Shown here: piece after piece, positions 36,990 to 46,235 of the stretch
Numbering within the stretch: the stretch's first letter is position 1
Layout: every line of letters starts with the position of its first letter
Origin: Bin80 sp965116685
GTDB lineage: Bacteria > Bacteroidota > Rhodothermia > Rhodothermales > Bin80
Assembly (NCBI GenBank): GCA_965116685.1
Contig: OZ220707.1
Coordinates: forward strand, 1,116,001-1,180,000
Reading direction: 5' to 3'
Length of the DNA stretch: 64,000 nucleotides
Notes under the pieces: generated by a model
Told to the model about the DNA's origin: nothing
Database searches by the model: none
What the model saw: the letters and a program-made list of their open reading frames with translations, nothing else
Translations under genes and position numbers: made by a program

Positions 36990-37610
36990 TCACAACGAAT
37001 CACGCTTATCCCTCAGACGCGTGTACAATAATTTCCGGGCCCGGAAAATATGCGCCTTAACCGTTCCGAGTGGAAGTTTCAGTTCCTGAGCAATTTCCTC
37101 GTAGGATTTTTCCTGCTGGTGCCGCATTACAATCACACGGTGATACTTGGGAGGCAGCGAATCAATCGCTTCCTGGATGATATTCGTGCGCTGCCCACCC
37201 TCAATTTTGCGGTCCGGTCGGTACGTAATATCGGGGACTTGCTGACGGACCTCACCCTCTTTGGTTTGTGTTGGCTTGTCCAGCGAGACCGTAGCCAGCC
37301 TTCGCTTGCGCTTATAATCAATCGCATGATTGGACGCAATCTTGTAGAGCCAAGTCGAAAACGCATAACTGGTGGAATACGTATCTAATGCTTTGAATGC
37401 TTTCATGAACGCCTCCTGAACCAGATCTTCGATTCCTTTCGCGTCCCCAATCGTACGCTTGATGTGCAGAGACAGCCCTTTCTGGTATTTTTGAACGAGC
37501 AGTGCGTATGCACGCTGATCTCCTTCCAGTGCGCGGGAAACCAGCTCACGATCCTTCTGACTGGACGCTGACCATCCGGTCTTCGTCTGATCTTCAGGCA
37601 TTCGGTTCAT
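36990..37610 (-). CDS. ECF-type RNA polymerase sigma factor
   Basis: About 206 residues from ATG 37610 (MNRMPEDQTKTG); the open frame starts 21 codons upstream inside the Lrp gene end. Region 2 is clear (DLVQEAFMKAFKAL, FSTWLYKIASNHAIDYKRKR), and region 4 has the helix-turn-helix (KSYEEIAQELKLPLGTVKAH). The linker contains a polar TQTKEGEVRQQVPD stretch. No anti-sigma factor gene is adjacent. In this phylum, such stand-alone sigma factors are often constitutive or stress-linked; the target is unknown. Confidence 0.93.
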   Translation of the reverse strand: MNRMPEDQTKTGWSASSQKDRELVSRALEGDQRAYALLVQKYQKGLSLHIKRTIGDAKGIEDLVQEAFMKAFKALDTYSTSYAFSTWLYKIASNHAIDYKRKRRLATVSLDKPTQTKEGEVRQQVPDITYRPDRKIEGGQRTNIIQEAIDSLPPKYHRVIVMRHQQEKSYEEIAQELKLPLGTVKAHIFRARKLLYTRLRDKRDSL

Positions 37611-37644
37611 CCGCTCATGTGCGACGATGCTGGTTGTCCAGCGA

Positions 37645-38115
37645 CTAGCTATCTGGAGACACAGGCAGTTCACACGTCTCCTTATAGGTGCTCAGAACAA
37701 TGCTGGTTTTTGTGCCGGTTACCCCTGGCCAGGATTGAATGCTCCCAAGCAAACGCTCCAACGAGGTGGTATCATATGATCTAACCTTCAGAATATGAGA
37801 GCCCTCCCCGGTAATCGAATGCGCTTCAAGCACTTCGTTGCAGCCACACACATGCTCAATGAGGGTGGTATAACTACTTGACTTATCCACCACAACACGA
37901 ATAAAGGCAGTGATATCAAATCCCAGCTCCTTCGGATTCACGGTTGCATGATAGCCTGTCAGGAGCCCGTTTGCCTCAAGCTTGCGCATGCGATCGCTCA
38001 CACTGGTCATACTTAACCCAACGCGTGCTGCGATGTCAACCCGCTTCATCCTCCCTGAAGCCTGCAGGAGGTTCAGAATGCGGGCATCAATTTTGTCAAT
38101 TTTCTTGCTTGCCAT
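37645..38115 (-). CDS. Lrp/AsnC-family transcriptional regulator
   Basis: 156 residues. N-terminal winged helix-turn-helix (KIDARILNLLQASGRMKRVDIAARVGLSMTSVSDR, as separate helices) and C-terminal ligand-binding RAM domain (ITAFIRVVVDKSS, HSITGEGSHILKVRSYDTTS). Typically senses an amino acid and binds as an octamer. The sigma factor gene lies 34 bp downstream on the same strand, so the two may be co-expressed. Confidence 0.93.
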   Translation of the reverse strand: MASKKIDKIDARILNLLQASGRMKRVDIAARVGLSMTSVSDRMRKLEANGLLTGYHATVNPKELGFDITAFIRVVVDKSSSYTTLIEHVCGCNEVLEAHSITGEGSHILKVRSYDTTSLERLLGSIQSWPGVTGTKTSIVLSTYKETCELPVSPDS

Positions 38116-38140
38116 TTTAGTTGTGTACCGTGGCTATGAT

Positions 38141-38920
38141 TCAGACTGGACCACCACTGCCCCCTTTGATCTTCGTGGGTAAAGCAATAATCGTACATCC
38201 ATTAGGGAGTAATTTGTCCAGGTTTGCCAAGTTTTCGAATCCAATAATATTACCCTGAAAGAACTCCTGATGACTTTCACAGGTGTCTGATTGACCATAA
38301 TCAAGACTGGCCGTGTCAATTCCGACGGCCTCCACACTACGTTCATCCCGTAACCACCGTGCCGCATCCACCCCAACACCTGGAAAATGCAGTTGTGGTA
38401 GCGCTTCCGGCCCCAATAAATCAGTACCCATATACTTGACCGGGTCGGGCCAGTACTCGCCAAATCCGGTTCGAAATAATACCATCGCCCGATCCGGCAA
38501 CCTCCCATGTTCGGCTTCCCATGATTCAAGATCAGCAACGCCGATCTGGTAATCCCGATTTTCCGCCACCTGATCACTCACATCCACTACAACGCCCGCT
38601 CCCATGAGATTTTCCAGGGGAATTTCGTGAACGGACCACTTCCCCTCCGCAAAGTGAATCGGAGCATCCATATGGGTACCGGTGTGTTCTCCCAGTTCTA
38701 TCGAGTTAGACTCATAATAGTAACCGGATTCCTGCCATCCTTTGACAATCTCATGGAGTTTAAATCCCTGGAGAGTTGGCCAATGGATTGGGGCAGCATC
38801 GAAGCTATGCGAGAGATCTATCATCACATCAAGAGCAGGATCAGGAGGAACCTGTGATCTCGACGCACTGTAGATCACCCCTGAAAGCAAGAGAATGGAT
38901 GCGAGCGTGAGATTTTTCAT
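38141..38920 (-). CDS. Cyclase-family protein (kynurenine formamidase-like), exported
   Basis: About 259 residues from ATG 38920 (MKNLTLASILLLSGVIY), which gives a signal peptide; the longer open frame runs antisense through the neighbouring tRNA and is rejected. Metal-site motif HTGTHMDAPIHF (HxGTHxDxPxH) is intact, and the C-terminal histidine/glutamate region (CESHQEFFQGN) is present. Family members hydrolyse amides or lactones using a metal pair. Export to the periplasm is unusual for a kynurenine formamidase, so the substrate is probably different. Confidence 0.85.
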   Translation of the reverse strand: MKNLTLASILLLSGVIYSASRSQVPPDPALDVMIDLSHSFDAAPIHWPTLQGFKLHEIVKGWQESGYYYESNSIELGEHTGTHMDAPIHFAEGKWSVHEIPLENLMGAGVVVDVSDQVAENRDYQIGVADLESWEAEHGRLPDRAMVLFRTGFGEYWPDPVKYMGTDLLGPEALPQLHFPGVGVDAARWLRDERSVEAVGIDTASLDYGQSDTCESHQEFFQGNIIGFENLANLDKLLPNGCTIIALPTKIKGGSGGPV

Positions 38921-38999
38921 TTTATCAACGTAAAACGGTGACAGAAACGACTCTAGTATACGTCTTCCCAACGCGATAAGCCTTAATTTGGTCCATATC

Positions 39000-39073
39000 G
39001 GGCCCATAGCTCAGTCGGTTAGAGCAGCGGACTCATAATCCGTCGGTCGGGGGTTCAAGTCCCTCTGGGCCCA
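39000..39073 (+). tRNA. tRNA with CAU anticodon (Ile2 or elongator Met)
   Basis: 74 nt, no encoded CCA. Acceptor GGGCCCA pairs fully with UGGGCCC, discriminator A; D arm GCUC-AGUCGGUUA-GAGC; anticodon loop CUCAUAA in a CGGA/UCCG stem; T arm CGGGG-GUUCAAGU-CCCUC. CAU can be elongator Met or, after lysidine modification, Ile (AUA). The GGxCCC-type acceptor with A73 favours Ile2, but this cannot be settled without a tRNA classifier. Confidence 0.9.
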
Positions 39074-39079
39074 CATCCA

Positions 39080-41362
39080 CTAGGACAGACCCAGTAATTG
39101 TCCTCCCTGGTACACCAAGAGAGAAGCCATGTACGCGAGTGCCGTCATGTAAAGCCACATGACCAAGGGCCATCGCCAGGTATTGGTCTCCCGGCGTGCA
39201 ATCGCCAGCGTGCTCATACACTGGAGTGCGAACACAAAAAACACAAGCAAGCTGACCGCCACCAATGGCGTAAATACAGGGCGCCCATCTGGATAGCGAT
39301 CGGCTTTCAGCGCATCCCGCAGTGCCACTCCCTCTTCCGCATCCGCAACACTGTAAATGATGCCGAGCGTCGAAATGATCACCTCACGTGCGGCAAAGGC
39401 GCTCACCAGACCCGCACTAATCTTCCAGTCAAACCCCAGGGGCTGCATCACAGGTTCAAGAATCCGCCCCAGATACCCGATGGCACTTCCTCGGATCTGA
39501 GCTGACTGCTGAATAATACGAGCACTATCCAGCGCAGCAGTATACTCGAGCTCTGCCTGTTGCATGATGGACTGTATCTGTGCCATCGTAGGATCTTCGC
39601 TCTCCAGCGAATCCCCCAGAGCAGGCAAAACCATATCTGGCACTGGCAAAAGCGCCTCTGCTTCGGCATACCCTGCCTCGCGCTGCTCTGCTGCCTGCAT
39701 CTCTATCTGCGCCCTTTCAGTGTTTGTATCAACACGCGGATAGCTTGCCAGGAACCACAGAACGATACTGCAGACCAGAATAATTTTTCCCGCCCGCACC
39801 GCAAATACTTTGGAGCGCTGAATCATGCGCCAAAGCAGTTGCCGCGCACGGGGCCGCCGATAAGGGGGCAGTTCCATCACAAAGTAGCCCTCAGTGCCCT
39901 TGGTGAAGACAAATCGCTTCAGGATTGCTGCAGCCACAAACGCCATCACCGTTCCCATCATATACATTGAGAACATTGTCAACCCCTGGTAACCAAATAT
40001 TCCTAGTGTCCCTGCAGGGATAAAGGCAGCAATGAAGAGGGTATAGACTGGCAGGCGAGCGGAGCAGCTCATCAGGGGTGCGACCATGATCGTGATCAAA
40101 CGATCACGTTCATTATCAAGCGTTCTGGCGGCCATGATCCCCGGAATCGCACAGGCATATGAGCTGAGCAGTGGCAGAACGGAGCCTCCACTCAGCCCCA
40201 CACGCTTCATGACGCGATCCATAATGAACGCACTGCGGGCCATATACCCGGTGTCTTCCATGAGACCCAGGAAAAAAAAGAGAAGTAATATCTGAGGAAG
40301 GAAAACCACCACATTACCCACTCCGGTAATCACACCCTCGGTCAGCAGATCTGTTGCCCAGCTAACTGGAAGGACGGACCGGGTCCCTGCCGCCAATGCT
40401 GAAATTCCAGTCTCAATCAAATCCATGGCAGGTGTCGCCCACGAAAAAACGGCCTGAAAAATACCAACCAGAATAAACAGGAAAAGCACGGGACCGAAAA
40501 TTTGATGCGTGAGCACTGCATCAATCCGGTCACTGAGCGTCGCTGCCTCCTTCACCCTGCGTACCGTCTTATTGACGATGGACCCCAGCCATGCATACCG
40601 CCCACTTACTTCCGCATGCCTCCATGCAATCCCCCGCTCGGCAAATTCTTTCCGCAACTCTTCGATACGACGCACAAACCCGGGGGCGATCAGATGCCAT
40701 GTATTCAATGCTTCATCTTCCGCCAATGCACGCAAAACCTCCATCCTGCTGTGATCAGGCTGGACTTGCGGAGCTTCCTCAGCCAACTCTTGGGCCAAGG
40801 CCGGAATCTTTGCATTCACCGCATCCATAAGCGTCCACCGATACCCCTGTGCCGGTTTGGGGGGATCCAGGATCTGCTTTTTCAACTCATCAACCCCCTC
40901 ACCTCGGGAAGCAATGAGTGGGACAACCGGGACACCAAGCTCCTTTTCCAGCGCAGGCACATCTACAACCAACCCGTTTGCTTCCGCTGCATCCACCATA
41001 TTCAGGGCCACGATCACCGGCATACCTATATCTATCACCTGGCTGGCAACGTAAAGATTGCGCTCCAAGTTGCCGGCATCCACCACACAAACCACAAGAT
41101 CCGGTGCCTTGTCTCTGCGCCCTACCAGAACCTCATAGGTGATCCGCTCGTCCAAGGATCTCGGAGTAAGGCTGTACGTGCCGGGAAGGTCAATCACCTC
41201 AACATGTGGGACTCCTGTCAGGGTTCCTAACTTCCGCTCAACCGTGACTCCCGGAAAATTGGCTATCCGCTGGTTCAGGCCAGTAAGCCGATTAAATAGG
41301 GTGGTTTTGCCGACGTTGGGATTGCCAACCAGAGCGACGCTGATGGGAATTGAAGAGGACAC
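39080..41362 (-). CDS. feoB: Ferrous iron transport protein B
   Basis: 760 residues. Inner-membrane Fe(II) transporter with an N-terminal G domain: GNPNVGKTTLFNRL (G1), NFPGVTVERK (G2 region), DLPGTYSL (G3), NMVD (G4). A helical GDI-like domain follows, then two Gate/core membrane halves, with the conserved LPLLSSYACAIPGIMAAR. About eight or more membrane helices. A long soluble loop (about 555-640) separates the last bundle. Preceded by two FeoA genes on the same strand. Confidence 0.97.
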   Translation of the reverse strand: MSSSIPISVALVGNPNVGKTTLFNRLTGLNQRIANFPGVTVERKLGTLTGVPHVEVIDLPGTYSLTPRSLDERITYEVLVGRRDKAPDLVVCVVDAGNLERNLYVASQVIDIGMPVIVALNMVDAAEANGLVVDVPALEKELGVPVVPLIASRGEGVDELKKQILDPPKPAQGYRWTLMDAVNAKIPALAQELAEEAPQVQPDHSRMEVLRALAEDEALNTWHLIAPGFVRRIEELRKEFAERGIAWRHAEVSGRYAWLGSIVNKTVRRVKEAATLSDRIDAVLTHQIFGPVLFLFILVGIFQAVFSWATPAMDLIETGISALAAGTRSVLPVSWATDLLTEGVITGVGNVVVFLPQILLLFFFLGLMEDTGYMARSAFIMDRVMKRVGLSGGSVLPLLSSYACAIPGIMAARTLDNERDRLITIMVAPLMSCSARLPVYTLFIAAFIPAGTLGIFGYQGLTMFSMYMMGTVMAFVAAAILKRFVFTKGTEGYFVMELPPYRRPRARQLLWRMIQRSKVFAVRAGKIILVCSIVLWFLASYPRVDTNTERAQIEMQAAEQREAGYAEAEALLPVPDMVLPALGDSLESEDPTMAQIQSIMQQAELEYTAALDSARIIQQSAQIRGSAIGYLGRILEPVMQPLGFDWKISAGLVSAFAAREVIISTLGIIYSVADAEEGVALRDALKADRYPDGRPVFTPLVAVSLLVFFVFALQCMSTLAIARRETNTWRWPLVMWLYMTALAYMASLLVYQGGQLLGLS

Positions 41363-41377
41363 GTCAACTCCGACAGC

Positions 41378-41605
41378 TTATGCTTCGCATTTGGATATTC
41401 GTATCTGGGCTGCTTCGGCTTTTCGGATGGAAAGATGATACCCGCGAACCTTAAGATCCATCGGATCACCAAGTGGTGCCAGGCGCACGACTTGGACTTC
41501 TGAACCGGGGAGCATACCCATCTCCATCAGGCGGTCCATGACTGCGTCGGGTTCGAACCCCAGAATTCTGCCCGATTCGCCAGGGCGCAAATCCTGAAGC
41601 GTCAT
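41378..41605 (-). CDS. feoA: FeoA domain protein (second of two)
   Basis: 75 residues from ATG 41605 (MTLQDLRPGESGRILGF); the longer frame starts inside the upstream FeoA gene. SH3-like FeoA fold: MTLQDLRPGES start, LMEMGMLPGSEVQVV in the middle, and the DLKVRGYHLSIRKAEAAQI C-terminal strand-helix. It stimulates FeoB. The start overlaps the stop of the first FeoA gene (ATGA junction), so the two are translationally coupled. Confidence 0.92.
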   Translation of the reverse strand: MTLQDLRPGESGRILGFEPDAVMDRLMEMGMLPGSEVQVVRLAPLGDPMDLKVRGYHLSIRKAEAAQIRISKCEA

Positions 41606-41826
41606 GGGCTCAAGGGGGTTGCGAGAATCTCTGCAGCCATGTCGCGGCGAAGCCCAATTCGGCAACTTTCAATACGCACAATGAGCTCATCGGAATTTTT
41701 GACCATCTCCACATGAGCTCCCTCCCGTATACCAACATCACGCAACCTGTCCTGTGCACATCCATATACAGAACAGATCTTGAGCGTGCATCCGTCGCAA
41801 AAAGATGTCAGAGGAGAAGGAACCAT
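41602..41826 (-). CDS. feoA: FeoA domain protein (first of two), cysteine-rich
   Basis: 74 residues. FeoA core: QDRLRDVGIREGAHVEMVKN, then ELIVRIESCRIGLRRDMAAEI. The N terminus carries four closely spaced cysteines (FCDGCTLKICSVYGC), not usual in FeoA, which could bind iron or another metal and act as a sensor for the system. First gene of the feo operon, facing proS. Confidence 0.85.
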   Translation of the reverse strand: MVPSPLTSFCDGCTLKICSVYGCAQDRLRDVGIREGAHVEMVKNSDELIVRIESCRIGLRRDMAAEILATPLSP

Positions 41827-41854
41827 GATTGGATTAGGGAATCTGACACAAATA

Positions 41855-41883
41855 TACTTATTTGGACTGAATATAAATAAGTA
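41855..41883. promoter_or_regulatory. Perfect 9-bp palindrome upstream of the feo operon, candidate operator
   Basis: TACTTATTT (41855-41863) and AAATAAGTA (41875-41883) are exact inverted repeats separated by 11 bp. The site begins 28 bp upstream of the first feoA start, the position expected for a repressor site over the promoter. Size and symmetry fit a dimeric winged-helix metalloregulator (DtxR/IdeR-like or Fur-like), but the sequence is not the textbook Fur box. It also lies in the divergent region shared with proS. Confidence 0.5.
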
Positions 41884-42016
41884 CGCGCGAATTGGTTCCG
41901 TGAATCTGCCAATAATTTATAATGTTCCGATTTTTTATTATTTGCGTCCAGGAATGTAAATACATGTCATCGACGTCGTACGTCGTAACTTTGCAGCGAG
42001 TCATCATAATCTAATC

Positions 42017-43801
42017 ATGCGTTTATCAAGATTTTTTGGTCAAACCCTGCGCGAAGCACCCTCTGAATCGGATTCAGCATCCAGTCAGATGCTTGTGCGG
42101 GCCGGATATGTGCGTCAACTGGCTGCTGGCCTGTACTCCTATCTCCCCCTGGCCCACCGGGCTCTACGCAAAATTGAACAGATTCTCCGTGAAGAGATGG
42201 ATGCAATTGGCGGACAAGAGATGTGCATGCCTGTCGTGCATCCAGCCGAAATCTGGCAGGAGTCCGGGCGCTGGTATGAGATCGGAGACGAGATGGGGCG
42301 GTTTCAGGATCGTAAAGGCCGGGAGCTGGTTCTGGCCATGACCCATGAAGAGGTTGTAGCCAGCCTTTGTAAATCAGAGATCCGTTCCTATCGGCAATTA
42401 CCGCAGATGGTCTACCATATGCAGACAAAATTTCGGGATGAGCCGCGCGCCAGAGGAGGACTCATCCGTGTACGTGAGTTTGTCATGAAAGACTCCTACA
42501 CGCTGGACAAGGATTTTGAAGGCCTGCAGTCTCAATACGAAGCGCACTACGATGCCTACCACCGCATTGGGGCGAGGCTGGGACTGAATCTGGTCGCTGT
42601 GCAAAGTGATCCTGGGATGATGGGAGGTAAGGTGGCGCATGAGTTCATGTATATCACTCCGATTGGCGAAGATTCTCTGGCAATTTGCAAGGAGACCGGC
42701 TATGCATCCAACCTGGATGTAGCAAATTTTCAAAAGATTCCAGAGCCTGCCGGTGCACCCGAGCCTCTGACCCGCGTGCACACACCCGGACAATCCACCA
42801 TTGCCAAAGTGGCCGATTTCTGTGGGGTCACCACCCGACAGACCGGTAAGATGGTCTTCTATCTGGGGAATTTCGGGGCGGAAAATCCTCCTCGTCTCAT
42901 CGCCGCCTGTGTTCGGGGAGACATGGAAATCAACGAGCTTCAACTCCGCTACGCGGTCAAGGCACAAGCACTCCGCCCGGCTGAGACCGAAGAAATTATT
43001 GCTGCAGGGTGCGTGCCAGGTTACGCCTCCCTGTGCGATATTGACCGTACCAAAGCCCTCCTCGTGGTCGATGATCTGATTCCTGAATCAACCAATCTGA
43101 TTGTCGGGGCGAATGAGCGTGACTGGCATTACACCGGTGCCAATTATGGACGGGATTTTACCGCGGATGTGATCGCCCCGATTGCGCGGGCCTATAACGG
43201 TGCTCCCGATCCCATCGACGGAAAGCCATTACAGGTCGTTCGTGGCATCGAAGTGGGGAATATCTTCCAGTTGGGAACCCGCTACAGCACCAGCATGGGA
43301 GCAACCTACACCGATGAGGCCGGAGAAGGATTCCCGATCGTGATGGGATCCTATGGAATCGGGGTGGGGCGTGCACTGGCCTGTGTTGCGGAAGAATACA
43401 GTGATGACTACGGTATGGATCTACCGATTTCCGTGGCCCCGTACCAAGTCATTCTGGTCTCACTGGGACGCTCGGGAGAGGTCCACGAAGCGGCCGAAAC
43501 ACTCTATCATCAATTACTTGCAGCCGGAATTGAGGTGCTCTATGATGACCGTGCAGTGAGCCCTGGTGTCAAATTTGCCGACGCAGATCTTCGCGGCATT
43601 CCTTTACGATGCACAGTCAGCTCCCGCTCACTCAAGCGGGGAGGGGCAGAGTTTGGTCGTAGGCGAAGTAAAGATCTCGCGATCCTCCCCCTTGAGCACG
43701 CTGTCGAACAGATTCAAGCAGGGATCACGGAATGCTTCAATGCACTGAACCAGCGTCTGGAACATGTTCCGACCTGGGCATCTCAATCCGAATCAACCTG
43801 A
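42017..43801 (+). CDS. proS: Prolyl-tRNA synthetase (bacterial type)
   Basis: 594 residues with the bacterial arrangement: class II core with motif 2 (RDEPRARGGLIRVREFVMKD), an inserted editing domain in the middle (about 230-385), motif 3 (GSYGIGVGRAL) and the C-terminal anticodon-binding domain (VSLGRSGEVHEAAETLYHQL onward). The start MRLSRFFGQTLREAP is normal for the family. Transcribed divergently from feo. A 7-bp tandem repeat (ACGTCGT twice) lies about 30 bp upstream. Confidence 0.97.
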   Translation: MRLSRFFGQTLREAPSESDSASSQMLVRAGYVRQLAAGLYSYLPLAHRALRKIEQILREEMDAIGGQEMCMPVVHPAEIWQESGRWYEIGDEMGRFQDRKGRELVLAMTHEEVVASLCKSEIRSYRQLPQMVYHMQTKFRDEPRARGGLIRVREFVMKDSYTLDKDFEGLQSQYEAHYDAYHRIGARLGLNLVAVQSDPGMMGGKVAHEFMYITPIGEDSLAICKETGYASNLDVANFQKIPEPAGAPEPLTRVHTPGQSTIAKVADFCGVTTRQTGKMVFYLGNFGAENPPRLIAACVRGDMEINELQLRYAVKAQALRPAETEEIIAAGCVPGYASLCDIDRTKALLVVDDLIPESTNLIVGANERDWHYTGANYGRDFTADVIAPIARAYNGAPDPIDGKPLQVVRGIEVGNIFQLGTRYSTSMGATYTDEAGEGFPIVMGSYGIGVGRALACVAEEYSDDYGMDLPISVAPYQVILVSLGRSGEVHEAAETLYHQLLAAGIEVLYDDRAVSPGVKFADADLRGIPLRCTVSSRSLKRGGAEFGRRRSKDLAILPLEHAVEQIQAGITECFNALNQRLEHVPTWASQSEST

Positions 43802-44339
43802 GGACCGGTTTGATTGCGCGTGCCCGCCCCACTGTAAAACGTTTGGTTCTACCCCGAATGTTATGGATAGAGGTCCAGGCCTCCGCAGAAGAAAAGGATT
43901 GCAACTCGAAAGTTTTCAAACGAGACATCACCCGGCGGATCGTAAACGCGGTTCCACCACAGCTCGCGAAGGCGATTGGACAGGCGGTCTGCGCATGAAT
44001 CCAACCCAGACACACTGAATCAGATGAAGGGATGATCAAACAATTTTGGTCACGCTTGTTCTGCAGCCCGAACAGTTCCACATCCTAGAACCGCTAAAAC
44101 ATTTTATCGTCCAATAGAATCATGGGAGTTCTATTGAACCGTCTGAACATCATGTCATCACCGTCCGTCATCTCAGCTCCATGAGTAAATCCCGGCATTC
44201 TACTCCCCTTCCACTGACAGCAGCGTTTGACCGCGGACATGCCAAGTACTTTCATGGGCGGAAAGGGGGCGGTAACCACCCAAATTGTTCTGACACCTGA
44301 CGGTAGAGTCAAGGGGCCGGCGCGGTGCTCTTAGGGTCC
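43802..44339. other. Spacer between proS and the group II intron, no confident gene
   Basis: About 540 bp. Open frames exist on both strands (43737-44081 minus, 43732-43998 plus, 44094-44312 minus), but none has a recognisable domain and two overlap proS antisense or out of frame. Composition suggests decayed sequence. No tRNA or strong hairpin seen. Confidence 0.45.
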
Positions 44340-44412
44340 TGTGGCAATTCCATCGCTTTCGCTCTGGCCCTCAGTCAGGCTCCCATCAGTCGTTTCCGGC
44401 CCCCTGCTCGTC

Positions 44413-44446
44413 AAACCGGACGTGCGGTTTTCCCGCATCCGGCTTT
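44413..44446 (-). ncRNA. Group II intron domain V
   Basis: 34-nt hairpin on the minus strand: stem AAAGCCGGAUGCGG, loop GAAA, then ACCGCACGUCCGGUUU. The AGC catalytic triad, GAAA tetraloop and two-base bulge are in their usual places. It lies 10 bp beyond the RT stop, as expected. Confidence 0.85.
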
Positions 44447-44455
44447 CAGTTGAAC

Positions 44456-45796
44456 TCATGCCTTCGCCCACGGAAAGTTCTTTGTCGTTGGTGCAAGATG
44501 GTGTAGACCATAGATTCCTCGTAGTCTATCGTCCGAGAAGTGCACATATTTCCCGGATTTCATCTTGTGCTTCCGACAGAACCACTGTCGTAGCCTCCGC
44601 GTTGCGTGTCGGTCAATCGCATGGTAGGCAGGACTTACCTGCCCCAGAGTAAAGTAGTTCGCCCATCCTGATAGAATCCAGTTCAGGCGTCTTACCATCT
44701 CTTCCGCGTCCATTAACCCGAATCGATAATCCGTTTGTTCGCTGATACGGCGGCAAATGCTTTGAACACTTGACTTGCTCGGGCGAGTCCCAATATAGGG
44801 GGTTCCCGTCCCCGGGCGATAGTTCGTTCCAATGCGGTATCCAAGAAACTCAAATGCTTCCTCGGGGCATCGTAAGCATCGGGTCTTTTGGGCGTTGATG
44901 GGGAGCTTCAGACGATCCATCAATTGGGTAATCACCGTCAGCATCTCTGCTGCTGATGTTCGTCCCAATACACAGAAGTCGTCTGCGTAGCATACGATCT
45001 CCGCCCCAAACTGCCGGGCGTGACCCAACAGTTTCCAGCCAAGAATAAAACGCCGCATGTAAATGTTGCTCAACAGCGGGGAGATTGGGCTCCCCTCGGG
45101 AGTCCCTTTCCGTTCCCGCCGGGCGCGATTTGTACAACGTTTTCCACCTGTTTTATCCTCCTCTACTACCGGCATTTCCATCCATGACTTGATGAGTCCG
45201 AGCATCCGTCCATCGCTGATGCGACGGGCTAAACTCTTCATCAACTCCGCGTGGGGAATCTCGCCAAAGTAATTGGACAGATCCGCGTCCACCACTTCCT
45301 GGTGGCCTTGGTTCAATAGGCGGTGGATGCGTTTTACCGCATCCTTTGCGCTCCGACCCGCTCGGTACCCATATTGCTCCGGTTGGAGGTCCGCCTCGAA
45401 AATCGGCGATAATACTAACATCGCTGATGTCTGTGCGACCCGGTCTCGGAGACAGGGGATTCCCAACGGTCGAAACTTTCCCGGCTGTTTCTTTGGGATC
45501 AGCACCTGACGTACCGCCTTCGGCGTGTAGGTACCCTCCCGTAAATCCTGCGACAGTTCCTCCAGCCAGCCTTCCACTCCCCTTGCTTCAATGTCGGCGA
45601 TCGACTCTCCGTCTACGCCGGCACTGCCACCATTACGGCGCACCATTGCCCACGCTGCCCGAAGAAAATCCTTACGCCATACCTTGTCTGCAAGAGCGTG
45701 GAATCGATGGTCTGGGGATTCCTTCGCTTTCGCATGTAGTACGGTCTGGAGTCTCTGAACTTTATCAAATCCTGTTAGACCTTCGTCAGTAATCAT
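44456..45796 (-). CDS. ltrA: Group II intron reverse transcriptase/maturase
   Basis: 446 residues. RT blocks are present: KKQPGKFRPLGIPCLRDRV, YGYRAGRSAKDAV, DADLSNYFGEIPH, GTPEGSPISPLLSNIY and the catalytic YADD in EIVCYADDFCVLG. The thumb/maturase region X follows (RRLNWILSGWANYFTLG). No C-terminal HNH endonuclease is visible, so mobility would rely on other target-priming routes. It is uninterrupted and sits inside the intron, ahead of domain V. Confidence 0.95.
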   Translation of the reverse strand: MITDEGLTGFDKVQRLQTVLHAKAKESPDHRFHALADKVWRKDFLRAAWAMVRRNGGSAGVDGESIADIEARGVEGWLEELSQDLREGTYTPKAVRQVLIPKKQPGKFRPLGIPCLRDRVAQTSAMLVLSPIFEADLQPEQYGYRAGRSAKDAVKRIHRLLNQGHQEVVDADLSNYFGEIPHAELMKSLARRISDGRMLGLIKSWMEMPVVEEDKTGGKRCTNRARRERKGTPEGSPISPLLSNIYMRRFILGWKLLGHARQFGAEIVCYADDFCVLGRTSAAEMLTVITQLMDRLKLPINAQKTRCLRCPEEAFEFLGYRIGTNYRPGTGTPYIGTRPSKSSVQSICRRISEQTDYRFGLMDAEEMVRRLNWILSGWANYFTLGQVSPAYHAIDRHATRRLRQWFCRKHKMKSGKYVHFSDDRLRGIYGLHHLAPTTKNFPWAKA

Positions 45797-46235
45797 GTCC
45801 TTTCGTCCGTATCCATACTGGGGTCAACTCAGGGACCCTTCCCTCCACAGGCATTACCCCGCTTCTCTGGTACTACGGACCCATCCGTCACCCTGACGGC
45901 CCGGCCTGCTCCTTACGGAGGTCCGGTTGCCGTGTGCATCGGCACCGAAAGGGCTTCCCGTGTTGCTGCTTTCCTGATCTTCCATGCGTGCCAGCGCCAA
46001 TACCCCGGTGAGCCGTCTTGGTGCTCGGGTCGCTCACTTCCCAAAACGTTCCCGTCTTCCCCATATTAACGGAAGGTCGACACTCACATTACCCGTTTCG
46101 AGGCCTGCTCGGCGTTCACTGCGCGTTCCGGCCCGCATGGTCGCTAAGCTACTCTCGTAGCCCGTTAAACCTTAGTGCTTCATATCATGTCGTTACCTCC
46201 ATCATACGCTAAGGCCGCTACCAACCGGAGCGACA

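Noticed and set aside
36749..37003. 84-codon minus-strand ORF between the sigma factor and purB
   Set aside because: No family resemblance; overlaps the sigma factor gene end and has an odd amino-acid mix.
41545..41565. GGGTTCGAACCCC, a tRNA T-arm look-alike
   Set aside because: It lies inside the second feoA coding sequence (LGFEPDAV) and no cloverleaf forms around it.
41972..41992. ACGTCGT tandem repeat upstream of proS
   Set aside because: Only two 7-bp units, too short to assign a regulatory role.
43737..44081. 114-codon minus-strand ORF beyond proS
   Set aside because: Antisense to the proS end and without any recognisable motif.
44094..44312. 72-codon minus-strand ORF just beyond the group II intron
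   Set aside because: No domain; probably sequence downstream of the intron that happens to be open.
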